From NCBI RefSeq assembly GCF_018986435.1, contig NZ_JAHMIN010000020.1, positions 66,553 to 120,847 of the forward strand: a stretch of 54,295 bases of DNA, written 5' to 3'. Positions 41,052 through 49,528 of this stretch are shown one piece after another (the first letter of the stretch is position 1; each line of letters begins with the position of its first letter). The position numbers and the translations under genes were made by a program. The stretch is from Hahella sp. HN01. Lineage in GTDB: Bacteria; Pseudomonadota; Gammaproteobacteria; Pseudomonadales; Oleiphilaceae. The notes under the pieces are model-generated. The model ran no database searches. It was not told the origin of the DNA and saw only the letters and a list, made by a program, of their open reading frames with translations.

Positions 41052-41756
41052 ATGAAAGAAGTCTCTCTGGTTAACTTGGTTTGTCTCCCCTTCGCTGGCG
41101 CGGGCGCATCGGTGTTTCACGAGTGGAAGGATTTGTCCGAGAAGCTCAATGTGATCGCTGTGCAGTTGCCAGGACGGGAGAAGCGCTTTGTGGAGCCTGC
41201 CTACACCAACGTGGCGGAAGCGGTGCAGGGAATCATGCCCGAGTTAATGGCGGAGCTGGATTTCTCCAAACCCATCGTCTTTTTTGGACACAGCCTGGGC
41301 GCCGTGCTGGCGTTTGAGCTGGCGCGCGCCATGTGCGGAGAGGAAAAGGCCAATGTGCAGGGGTTAATCGTGAGTGGCTCTCCAAGCCCATGGAACAGCA
41401 GGGAAGAGCGCGCCTCTGGATTGCCGGATGATGAATTTGTACGCCGGGTCAATGAATTTGCCGGCTACTCTCATCCCGCCCTGGAAGACCCCATCATGCG
41501 GGAAGTGTTGTTGCCGACGCTGCGCGCGGATGTGGAGATGCATGAAAGCTATCACCCTCTGGCGGATGACTCCTTGCCGATCACGGTGCTGACTATTCGC
41601 GGCAGTGACGATGAGCTGGTGACGGCTGAGGATAAAGCGCTCTGGAGCAAGGCTTCTTCCGTGCAGACCCTGCACGAAGAGCTTCCCGGCGGCCATATGT
41701 ATTTGATGGACGATCCCAAGGCGCTTATCGCCCTGATCGAAAGTGCGGTTCTTTAA
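41052..41756 (+). CDS. Type II thioesterase of the NRPS operon
   Basis: 234 residues, AAGGA upstream of the start. The TE fold starts VNLVCLPFAGAGASVFHEW, and the nucleophile elbow is GHSLG with Ser81; the later RGSDDELV gives the catalytic Asp, and GGHMYL the catalytic His. It is the separate editing thioesterase found in NRPS and PKS clusters, which clears misprimed or stalled carrier domains. First gene of the operon, followed by the SDR. Confidence 0.9.
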   Translation: MKEVSLVNLVCLPFAGAGASVFHEWKDLSEKLNVIAVQLPGREKRFVEPAYTNVAEAVQGIMPELMAELDFSKPIVFFGHSLGAVLAFELARAMCGEEKANVQGLIVSGSPSPWNSREERASGLPDDEFVRRVNEFAGYSHPALEDPIMREVLLPTLRADVEMHESYHPLADDSLPITVLTIRGSDDELVTAEDKALWSKASSVQTLHEELPGGHMYLMDDPKALIALIESAVL

Positions 41757-41798
41757 TTCTTGTTATTAGTGGATCGCAGTGTCGTCAAGGAGATAACT

Positions 41799-42623
41799 AT
41801 GAGACTAAAAGGAAAAGTAGCGCTGGTTACCGGCGCAGCCAGAGGGTTGGGGCGCGCCTGCGCCCTTGAGTTCGCCAGACAGGGGGCGGATCTGATACTG
41901 CTGGATATTGGAAGAGATATCGCCACCGTGCCTTATCCCCTCGGATCGGAGAGCCAGCTTCAATACACCGCTCAATTATGTGAAGAGCAGGGCGTGGCGG
42001 TTTTGACCGGCTTGGCGGACGTGACGCGACAAGCTGAGATCAACGCTGTCGTCGCAAAAGGACTGGATCGTTTCGGACGCATTGATGTGCTGTTGAATAA
42101 CGCAGGCATCGCCGCACCGTCTGGAAAAATCGCCCATGACATCAGTGAAGATGAATGGACGACCATGATTGACGTCGATCTTTCCGGCGCCTGGCGGATG
42201 ATTCGCGCAGTGGGCGCCGCCATGACGGCGCGTCGCTCCGGCAGCATCATTAACATTGCTTCCACGGCGGGGGTGGTCGGTTACCGCCATTTCTCCGGCT
42301 ATGTGGCGGCCAAACATGGCGTCATCGGTCTGAGCAAAGCCGTCGCTCTTGATTACGCCCCGCTTAAAGTCCGGGTCAACGCGTTATGCCCGGGGTCTGT
42401 TCGCGACGCCTCCCATGTTGAAGGTCGCATGTTGTCTGAGATCGCGCGCTCCCTGCACGTGCCCGTCTCCGAGCACGAGGACACCTTTGTGCAGGCGCAG
42501 CCCATGAATGCGCTGATCGAGCCTGAGGATATCGCCCATAGCGCTGTATGGCTGGCTTCTGACGAGTCCCGTCAGGTCACCGGAAGCGTGATCACCGTCG
42601 ACGGCGGCTTCTCCGCGCGTTAG
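41799..42623 (+). CDS. SDR oxidoreductase, nicotinoprotein-like
   Basis: 274 residues from the ATG at 41799, with AAGGAG upstream. The NAD-binding TGAARGLGR motif is at 11-19, followed by LDIGRDIATVPYPLGSESQL, an extended segment typical of the mycofactocin-coupled SDR group (carveol-dehydrogenase-like). Catalytic Ser155, Tyr168 and Lys172 are in place. In that group the cofactor is held tightly and recycled by mycofactocin, but no mycofactocin genes are visible here. Placed between the thioesterase and the first NRPS, it probably oxidises or reduces an NRPS-bound or released intermediate. Confidence 0.85.
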   Translation: MRLKGKVALVTGAARGLGRACALEFARQGADLILLDIGRDIATVPYPLGSESQLQYTAQLCEEQGVAVLTGLADVTRQAEINAVVAKGLDRFGRIDVLLNNAGIAAPSGKIAHDISEDEWTTMIDVDLSGAWRMIRAVGAAMTARRSGSIINIASTAGVVGYRHFSGYVAAKHGVIGLSKAVALDYAPLKVRVNALCPGSVRDASHVEGRMLSEIARSLHVPVSEHEDTFVQAQPMNALIEPEDIAHSAVWLASDESRQVTGSVITVDGGFSAR

Positions 42624-42686
42624 GCGGTGGAAAGAGGTCTTCGCCAAGGACTGTCCAGATTTTCTCATTCGACATAAGGCACTTCC

Positions 42687-45674
42687 ATGAAAAGCACTTT
42701 TTTGAATCACCCGGAAATGGCCGGGAATCTGAGCTCTTACCTGAGTGACGGCGATGTGGCGCCCAGCGCACTGCACGCCGCCGCCTATCGCCTGACGCAA
42801 TCCGTCAATCCTGAGTCCGTTGCGATGCGGCTAAAACACGCCCTTGCTGCACTGCCGTTTATGCAAATGGCGGCCGAGGGACGTGAGTACGTCTGGATTG
42901 AGACGCTGCATTTGCGGGCGGACAGCTATCAGGCTGCGGACCGGGTCAGAAAGGAAATGGAGAGGCCGCTGGCCGAGACGTTTCCCTATATTCGCGTGGT
43001 GTTATTAACCTACGCAGACCGCTTTGTTGATTTGGTGATTGTCGCCAATCGCGCGGTTTTTGATAAAGCATCCCTGGATGCATTCGTCTGTGCGGCGATC
43101 TCTGAGCAGGACGCCGTTTACCAGTCGCCTGCGGCGGCGTCTGGATCTGAGCCGGAGTTGTCCTCTCTGCTATCCGCCGATTTCTCACCGCTTCCGGACT
43201 GGCGGGGCAAGGGCGAAGAGGGCCTGATCAGAATGCGTCTGGGCGTTTTCAGCGGCCAGGATGACCAGCAATTGGTGGCGGGCTGGATCAGTGCGCTGGC
43301 TACGGTATGGGCTCGCTATTCTGCGACGAACGTACCCGTCGTTGCCGTTAATGACAGCCGCGTCGAGTCGGTGAGCGGCTGGTCTCTAATCGCCGCGCCG
43401 GTGCAGGAAGACGCCACAGCGCAGCGTCTTAAAGCAAACATCGAGCAGTCGTTGCAGCAACCGGTCTGGCGCTCGCAGGAGCTGGCGAATCGTCTGCAAG
43501 ACTGTGAAAACGGCGGTGAAGTGTCTCTGGCTGCGCTCATCTATGACGCCGCAGCGTCACCGCACGTCAAGGTGGCGGCATGCGACTATGCGCCATCTCT
43601 GGGAGCGCCTTATCCGCTCACGCTGCTCATTGAGAGCCAGGGGCAGGGTCGATATTGCATCAGCGGGCTGGCTGACGGCGCTTTGTTTGCCGGCGACAGC
43701 GTCGAACAGTTCTTCCAGTGCGTGCGCCGGGCCTATGAGCGGCAGCGCGAAGATGGCGAATTGCATCTGCGCAGCTTTCCGCTGCTGGATGAAAAGGCGC
43801 AGCAGGAAGTGGCTGCGTTAGGCGTGGATCGCGAGCTTGGCGATATTCCAGCAGAACGTCTGGAGGAATTGTTCGCCCGTCAGGCCGCTCAAACTCCAGA
43901 GGCCGTCGCGCTCTCCTATGAAAACGAGCAAATGACCTACGCGGAGTTAGAGCGCAAGGCGCATCTCATGGCGCTGAATCTGGTTGTGCTCAACGTCAAA
44001 CCCGGTGATCGCGTTGGTATCTGTCTGGAGCGGTCATTTGATTTGATCGCGTCTATGCTGGCGATTCTGAAAGCGGGCGCAATATATATCCCCATGGACC
44101 CGGCCTATCCGGAAGAGCGTCTGTCATATACCTGTGAGAATGCCGAGATCCGTCTGGTGATTACCGACGCAGACGCATTCCCTGTGGCGGAGGAGCGGCG
44201 GCTGATAGCGCCGTCAGAGCTGGAGCGGGATATTGACGATGCGCGGGTGACGACGCCTTCCGCAGAGCAGGTCCGCGCCGATGACGCAGCCTATGTGATT
44301 TACACCTCTGGATCGACTGGCAAACCCAAAGGCGTGGTGGTTCCTCACAAGAATGTCGTCAGCCTGCTGGCGGCGACGCAGGAGGATTTTGGCCTCAATG
44401 CGCAGGACGCCTGGACCTTTTTCCACTCCGCCGCGTTCGACTTCTCAGTGTGGGAAATATGGGGAAGTCTGCTGACGGGCGCCCATCTCGTGATCGTGCC
44501 CTATTGGGTCTCCCGCGCGCCTGACGAGTTTCTGGAGCTGGTCAGGGAGAAGCAGGTTTCGGTGCTGAACCAGACCCCTTCCGCTTTCTCCCAGTTTATG
44601 GAAATGGAGCGAAACGGCGCTGCGCTGGAGCATTTGCGACTGGTTATCTTCGGTGGCGAACCCCTCGACGCGAAGATGCTGATGAAGTGGTTCGACCGCT
44701 ACCCGGAATCCCGTTGTCGTTTGGTGAACATGTTCGGCATCACCGAAACCACGGTGCATGTCACCGCCCAGACCATTGCGCGCGCAGAGGCCATGGCCGG
44801 TTCGCGCTCTGTCGGTCCGGCGATTCCAGGCTGGCGTTTATATGTATTGGACGCCGCGCGCAATATTCTGCCGGTGGGCGTAGCGGGTGAAATTTACGTC
44901 GCGGGAGCGGGCGTCGCTTCGCAATACCTGAACCGCCCGGAATTGACGGAAGAACGCTTTATGCCTGATCCCTTTTGTGGTGGTCGCATGTATCGCAGCG
45001 GCGACAAGGGGCGTTTATTGCCATGCGGACGCCTGGAGCATTTAGGGCGCCTGGACAGTCAGGTGAAGCTGCGTGGCTTCCGCATCGAATTGGATGAAAT
45101 CCGCAAAGTCTTGCTCGGCGTCCATGGGGTAGAGGCGGCGGCGGTGGTGTTGAACCAGCCGGATAAAAACGATCCGGCTTCCGCCCGTTTGGACAGTTAT
45201 CTGGTGTTGTCGGATATCGCCGTGGAGGACGTGATCGTCAAAGCGGAGAAGATGCTGCCGACTTACATGATGCCTTCCACCTTCACCCAGGTTGACGCCA
45301 TGCCGCTGACGGCGAATGGCAAGCTGGACGTTAAGAAGCTGCCTGAGCCCAAGGCGCAGAGCAAAGCGGCGGATAAGCCTAAGGCCATGGCGGAGAGCTC
45401 TTCCGAGCCTGCTAAAACCAGCTTGGAAGAGACTGCGGCGGAGACAGAAGCCGACCGTCTCGTCGCTGACATGGTCAGGGTCTGGAGTGAAGTGCTGGGG
45501 CGTGAAGTGACCGCGGCAGACAACTTTTTCAGCCTTGGCGGCAACTCCCTTTATGCGGTCAGAATCGCCTCCGCCATGAGAGCGGCGGGTCTGCCTGCGC
45601 TTCCGATACGTGAGTTATACGTGCGGCAGACCATTGAAAAACTGGCGCCGGTAATGGTCGGCAATGGAGGTTAG
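42687..45674 (+). CDS. NRPS subunit 1: degenerate C - A(Thr) - PCP
   Basis: 995 residues. A full-size condensation-like domain (about 1-385) has lost the HHxxxDG motif; the corresponding segment reads NRAVFDK, with Arg at the catalytic His position. The adenylation domain (about 395-890) has intact cores (YTSGSTGKPKG near 538, FGITETT, NGKLD). Its specificity pocket by PheA numbering is D-F-W-N-I-G-M-V-H-K, the established threonine code. A linker rich in Ala/Glu/Lys leads to the carrier domain with FFSLGGNSL; Ser954 is the phosphopantetheine site. The product is a carrier-bound threonine. With no active condensation domain ahead of it, this is the loading module. Confidence 0.93.
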   Translation: MKSTFLNHPEMAGNLSSYLSDGDVAPSALHAAAYRLTQSVNPESVAMRLKHALAALPFMQMAAEGREYVWIETLHLRADSYQAADRVRKEMERPLAETFPYIRVVLLTYADRFVDLVIVANRAVFDKASLDAFVCAAISEQDAVYQSPAAASGSEPELSSLLSADFSPLPDWRGKGEEGLIRMRLGVFSGQDDQQLVAGWISALATVWARYSATNVPVVAVNDSRVESVSGWSLIAAPVQEDATAQRLKANIEQSLQQPVWRSQELANRLQDCENGGEVSLAALIYDAAASPHVKVAACDYAPSLGAPYPLTLLIESQGQGRYCISGLADGALFAGDSVEQFFQCVRRAYERQREDGELHLRSFPLLDEKAQQEVAALGVDRELGDIPAERLEELFARQAAQTPEAVALSYENEQMTYAELERKAHLMALNLVVLNVKPGDRVGICLERSFDLIASMLAILKAGAIYIPMDPAYPEERLSYTCENAEIRLVITDADAFPVAEERRLIAPSELERDIDDARVTTPSAEQVRADDAAYVIYTSGSTGKPKGVVVPHKNVVSLLAATQEDFGLNAQDAWTFFHSAAFDFSVWEIWGSLLTGAHLVIVPYWVSRAPDEFLELVREKQVSVLNQTPSAFSQFMEMERNGAALEHLRLVIFGGEPLDAKMLMKWFDRYPESRCRLVNMFGITETTVHVTAQTIARAEAMAGSRSVGPAIPGWRLYVLDAARNILPVGVAGEIYVAGAGVASQYLNRPELTEERFMPDPFCGGRMYRSGDKGRLLPCGRLEHLGRLDSQVKLRGFRIELDEIRKVLLGVHGVEAAAVVLNQPDKNDPASARLDSYLVLSDIAVEDVIVKAEKMLPTYMMPSTFTQVDAMPLTANGKLDVKKLPEPKAQSKAADKPKAMAESSSEPAKTSLEETAAETEADRLVADMVRVWSEVLGREVTAADNFFSLGGNSLYAVRIASAMRAAGLPALPIRELYVRQTIEKLAPVMVGNGG

Positions 45675-45678
45675 TGAT

Positions 45679-48600
45679 ATGGATTTCACCGAGCTTGAGG
45701 CGATCCGCGCGGCGGAAACCTATTGGCGGGGTCTGTTTGACGCAGAGTGGTCGCCAACGGAACTTAAAGCGCCGTCCCGCGCGGCGGAGCCTGTTGAGCG
45801 TCTGGTGGCGAGCATCCCTGTTGGCGCAGACCTGCTGAGCGCCATTGAAGGCGCCGCCGCCGAGGTGGGCGTTACGCCGCAGCAAGTGGCGCTGGCGGGG
45901 TGGTTGACGGCGTTGATGCATTTTACTGACATGGAGCGTCTGACGCTGTCAGTGCAACTCGACGACGCCACGATTATTCCGCTGATGTTCACGCTGGATT
46001 CCAGCGCCGATCTGGCCTCAGTGATTGATCTGATCGCGAAGACGATGACGGAAGCGCTGTCTCATCGCGCGTTTCCTTATCTCAAGCTTGCCGCGGAAGA
46101 GTATGGTCTTCTGCCGCCGGCGCAGGACTTGTTGACGCCCCTGTTGTTCAATCTGGGAGAGAAGGACGCTCCGCGTGCGCCCATTGTCATGGGGCTGCGC
46201 GTCACGGCGGAGGGAGCCGAGCTGCTGGTTCAGGGGGGCGGCGTGTTCGCATCCTACGGCTACCTGCGCCCTTTGTGCACTGCGGTTATGAATATTCTGG
46301 AGATGGGTTTGTTGCAGGACAAACCTTTGTCTCAGCTGGAGCTTTTAGCCCCGGATGAAATTACTGAGCGATTGGGGCGGGGAACGGCGACGGTCACCGC
46401 CTTTGATGAATACGCCAGAATTGAAGAAGCCTTTGCGGCGCGCGTGGCGGAAACCCCCAGGGCGCTGGCGATAACCCATGGAGAGGCGTCCCTTACTTAC
46501 GCTGAACTGGATGAGGTCAGCTACCAGCTCGCCCAAGCCCTGCGCGAGCTGGGCGTGCAGCCAGGACAGGTTGTCGCCATTCATACCCCGCGCAGCATCC
46601 CCATGGCGGTTTCCGCACTGGCGGCGCTCAAAGCGGGAGCCGTCTATATGCCTTTGGACCCTGACTATCCCGCTGAGCGCATTCAGTTGCTTATGGAGGA
46701 CAGTCAGGCTGCCGTGCTGATCCACAGTGAAGAAGCTCCGCCGAGCGCCCTGGTCGGTGCGACACATGCGTTGCTAGCGCTGGACATGCCTGGCGGGCGT
46801 GTGCGCGCCCTGCAAATCCAGACGCCGTCGCAGTCCGCCCCGGCGGATTTTCAGGCGGCCTATCTGATGTTTACGTCCGGCACTACCGGGCGTCCCAAAG
46901 GCGTACTTAACACGCACGCAGGCGTTCTGCGATTGGTTCGGCGCGCCACTTATCTCGACCTGCAACCCGGCGTGCGCGTCGCTCAGGCCGGCGCAACAGG
47001 ATTTGACGCCAGTGTGTTTGAAATCTGGGCGGCGCTGCTCAACGGCGGCTGCCTGCAGATTGTTGATCGGGAAGTGCTCCTGGACAGCGTTGAACTGGCG
47101 CGTTTTTTCCGGGAGCAGGAAACAGATGTTGCGTTGATTACGACCTCACTGTTTTCACAGCTGGCCAGCGATGATCCCGCCATGTTCGCGCCCTTAAGCC
47201 AGTTGCTGGTGGGCGGCGATGTGATCTCTCCGAAGCAAGTGGCGGCGGTATACGCCGCCTGTCCGGGAATCGTCATTCTGAATGCCTACGGCCCCACTGA
47301 AAACGGGGTCATATCCACGGTGCAGCGTATTGATCCCGCTCGACTGGACAGTATTTCCATTGGCGCTCCCATCAGTAATTCCGTCGCGCTGGTGCTGAAC
47401 CGGTTTGGTCGTCTGACGCCGCCGTTGTTTGAAGGCGAGCTGTATGTCGGCGGCGCTGGCTTGGCGTTAGGGTATTTGGGACGGGAAGACGAGACGAGCA
47501 AAGCATTCGTACCTCATCCTTACGCCCCGGGAAGCCGGATCTATCGCACGGGAGACCGGGCGCGCTGGAATACCGAGGATGAGCTGGAGTTTCTCGGACG
47601 CCGGGATTTTCAGATCAAAATTCGCGGTTTTCGGGTTGAGCTGGGCGAAATCGAGAAAGCGGCGCTGTCGCATCCGACGGTGAGTGAAGCCTTGGTGCTC
47701 GCGCTCAAGCCCGAAGGCGCAGCGGAATATCGGCTGCATTGCTATTTAGGCGTCGCTGATGAGTTTGATCTGGATAGTTGGCGTCAGCAACTCATCGATC
47801 AACTACCCGCGCACATGGTTCCGGCGGCGGTCTGGGCCATGCCTGAATTGCCGTTGACGGTTAATGGCAAGGTGGACCGTCGCGCCCTGGCGGAGATGAA
47901 GCAGGTAGAGTCCGGCGGCGCTGAAGCGGTGGATGATATCGAACGCGTCTTACTGGAAATAGGTCGCTCGCTTTTGAACATTGACCATCTGGCGACGGAT
48001 GACGACCTGATCAGGTTGGGCGCAAGCTCGTTAACCGCCGCCATGATCGCGTCGCGGGCGCGTCGTGACCTGGGCGTAAAAATCGCCGTCGCCGATGTTC
48101 TGCGCAGTGGCACGGTGGCGGAGTTAGCGACGTTGGTCAGAGGGCAACGGGGGCGGAGCGCCACAACGGGTGGAGTGATAGCTTCTCCAGCGCAAGCCAG
48201 CATAGAAGCGACGCCGCAACAGGTGCGTTTGTTCATCGAGCAGTCCAAGCAGGCGGACGCCTGTCATTACAATTTACCGATTTGGGTGGCGCTGCCGGCG
48301 GATATAGACCCGGTTCGCTTGCAGGAGTCCTTGCGGCGATTAGTTGATCGACACGAAATTCTCCGCACCTCGTTTGAACGCGAAGGGGAAGTTACCCGGC
48401 AGTTGATTCATGCCGACCCAGCTGTGTCGATAGCGGAGGCGCCGGCGGCTTCAGACGTATTCAATGCGCTGACTCAATTCATCCAGCCCTTTGACTTGAA
48501 GCAGGGGCCCCTGTGGCGCGCAGCGCTCTATCGCGACTCAGAGAAAACCTATCTGCTCTTCGATATTCACCATATTTTGACTGATGGCTATTCACTCCTC

Positions 48601-49509
48601 CGTTTGTTTGCGGAGTGGGAGGCGCTGTATCGCGGCGATAGTTTGTCTGCGTCGCCCCTGCAATATCGTGACTATGCGCACTGGCTGGCCAGCGACGGCG
48701 GTCAGGCCCATCTGGCGGAGCAGGAAGCCTATTGGCTGAAGATGTATGCGGAGAAGCCTGCGCTGCCGGATTTACCTACGGACTTTCCAAGATCCGGGGT
48801 GCGCAGTCTCAGTGGGGAGTTTCTTGAGTTTGATTTGGGAGAAGAGAGGACGGCGAACATTCGTCGCCTGTCCGAGCGTCTTCAGGTCAGCGTCTATCAG
48901 TTCCTGCTGTCCTGTTATGGCGTCTTCCTGGCCCAGGTTACCGGCGATGACGACGTCACCATAGGGACGCCCGTCGCAGGTCGTCTGGCCCCTGGCGTCG
49001 ACGACATTCAGGGGATGTTCGTGAATACGCTCTGTTTGAGGCTGCGACCGGCTCTGGCTGCGCGCTTTGAAGACTATTTGCGGGAGGTGGCCGACATGAC
49101 GCTGAACGCCTTCGACAACCAGGATTACCCCTTTGACCGTCTGGTGGCGCAGGTTGCTGCGGACCGCTCTTATGGCCGCTCTCCGCTGTTTGACGCCATG
49201 TTTGCGCTACAGAACACAGGGCTGAGCAGACAAACGTTTCTGGGCGGCGCGATCGTCTGGACGCCGGCGGCGACCGGTGCGGCCATCTATGACCTCAACC
49301 TGCAAATTGAAGATGGCGAAACCAGCCTGCGAGCAAGCTGGCATTTCAATCGGGATCTTTTCACCGCCAAGACAATGGCTTCTTTCCGTGATCGGCTGCT
49401 GGAGATCATTGATAAGGCGCTGAGCGATGTGAATAGCCAGATTCGAACGCTGAATCAGGACGAAGAAAGTGGCCCGGTTGCGTTACCGGAAATCGAGTTT
49501 GAATTTTAA
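45679..49509 (+). CDS. NRPS subunit 2: C-lobe - A - PCP - C
   Basis: 1276 residues from the ATG at 45679 with GGAGG upstream; a start at 45664 would overlap the previous gene. The N-terminal 240 residues match only the C-terminal lobe of a condensation domain (starting at the YWRGLFD segment, ending before the A domain); the lobe with HHxxxDG is missing. The A domain (about 250-745) has pocket D-A-F-L-L-G-A-V-I-K, not a standard code, most like hydrophobic amino acids. The carrier Ser is 784 (GASSL). A complete condensation domain follows, about 820-1250, with intact HHILTDG at 964-970. The ending lacks an epimerase or TE, so it hands over to subunit 3. Confidence 0.9.
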   Translation: MDFTELEAIRAAETYWRGLFDAEWSPTELKAPSRAAEPVERLVASIPVGADLLSAIEGAAAEVGVTPQQVALAGWLTALMHFTDMERLTLSVQLDDATIIPLMFTLDSSADLASVIDLIAKTMTEALSHRAFPYLKLAAEEYGLLPPAQDLLTPLLFNLGEKDAPRAPIVMGLRVTAEGAELLVQGGGVFASYGYLRPLCTAVMNILEMGLLQDKPLSQLELLAPDEITERLGRGTATVTAFDEYARIEEAFAARVAETPRALAITHGEASLTYAELDEVSYQLAQALRELGVQPGQVVAIHTPRSIPMAVSALAALKAGAVYMPLDPDYPAERIQLLMEDSQAAVLIHSEEAPPSALVGATHALLALDMPGGRVRALQIQTPSQSAPADFQAAYLMFTSGTTGRPKGVLNTHAGVLRLVRRATYLDLQPGVRVAQAGATGFDASVFEIWAALLNGGCLQIVDREVLLDSVELARFFREQETDVALITTSLFSQLASDDPAMFAPLSQLLVGGDVISPKQVAAVYAACPGIVILNAYGPTENGVISTVQRIDPARLDSISIGAPISNSVALVLNRFGRLTPPLFEGELYVGGAGLALGYLGREDETSKAFVPHPYAPGSRIYRTGDRARWNTEDELEFLGRRDFQIKIRGFRVELGEIEKAALSHPTVSEALVLALKPEGAAEYRLHCYLGVADEFDLDSWRQQLIDQLPAHMVPAAVWAMPELPLTVNGKVDRRALAEMKQVESGGAEAVDDIERVLLEIGRSLLNIDHLATDDDLIRLGASSLTAAMIASRARRDLGVKIAVADVLRSGTVAELATLVRGQRGRSATTGGVIASPAQASIEATPQQVRLFIEQSKQADACHYNLPIWVALPADIDPVRLQESLRRLVDRHEILRTSFEREGEVTRQLIHADPAVSIAEAPAASDVFNALTQFIQPFDLKQGPLWRAALYRDSEKTYLLFDIHHILTDGYSLLRLFAEWEALYRGDSLSASPLQYRDYAHWLASDGGQAHLAEQEAYWLKMYAEKPALPDLPTDFPRSGVRSLSGEFLEFDLGEERTANIRRLSERLQVSVYQFLLSCYGVFLAQVTGDDDVTIGTPVAGRLAPGVDDIQGMFVNTLCLRLRPALAARFEDYLREVADMTLNAFDNQDYPFDRLVAQVAADRSYGRSPLFDAMFALQNTGLSRQTFLGGAIVWTPAATGAAIYDLNLQIEDGETSLRASWHFNRDLFTAKTMASFRDRLLEIIDKALSDVNSQIRTLNQDEESGPVALPEIEFEF

Positions 49510-49528
49510 AATTTAGAGGCAGTAGGAC

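Noticed and set aside
41976-42317. Minus-strand frame inside the SDR gene of the NRPS operon
   Set aside because: Shadow of the SDR, no motif and no ribosome binding site.
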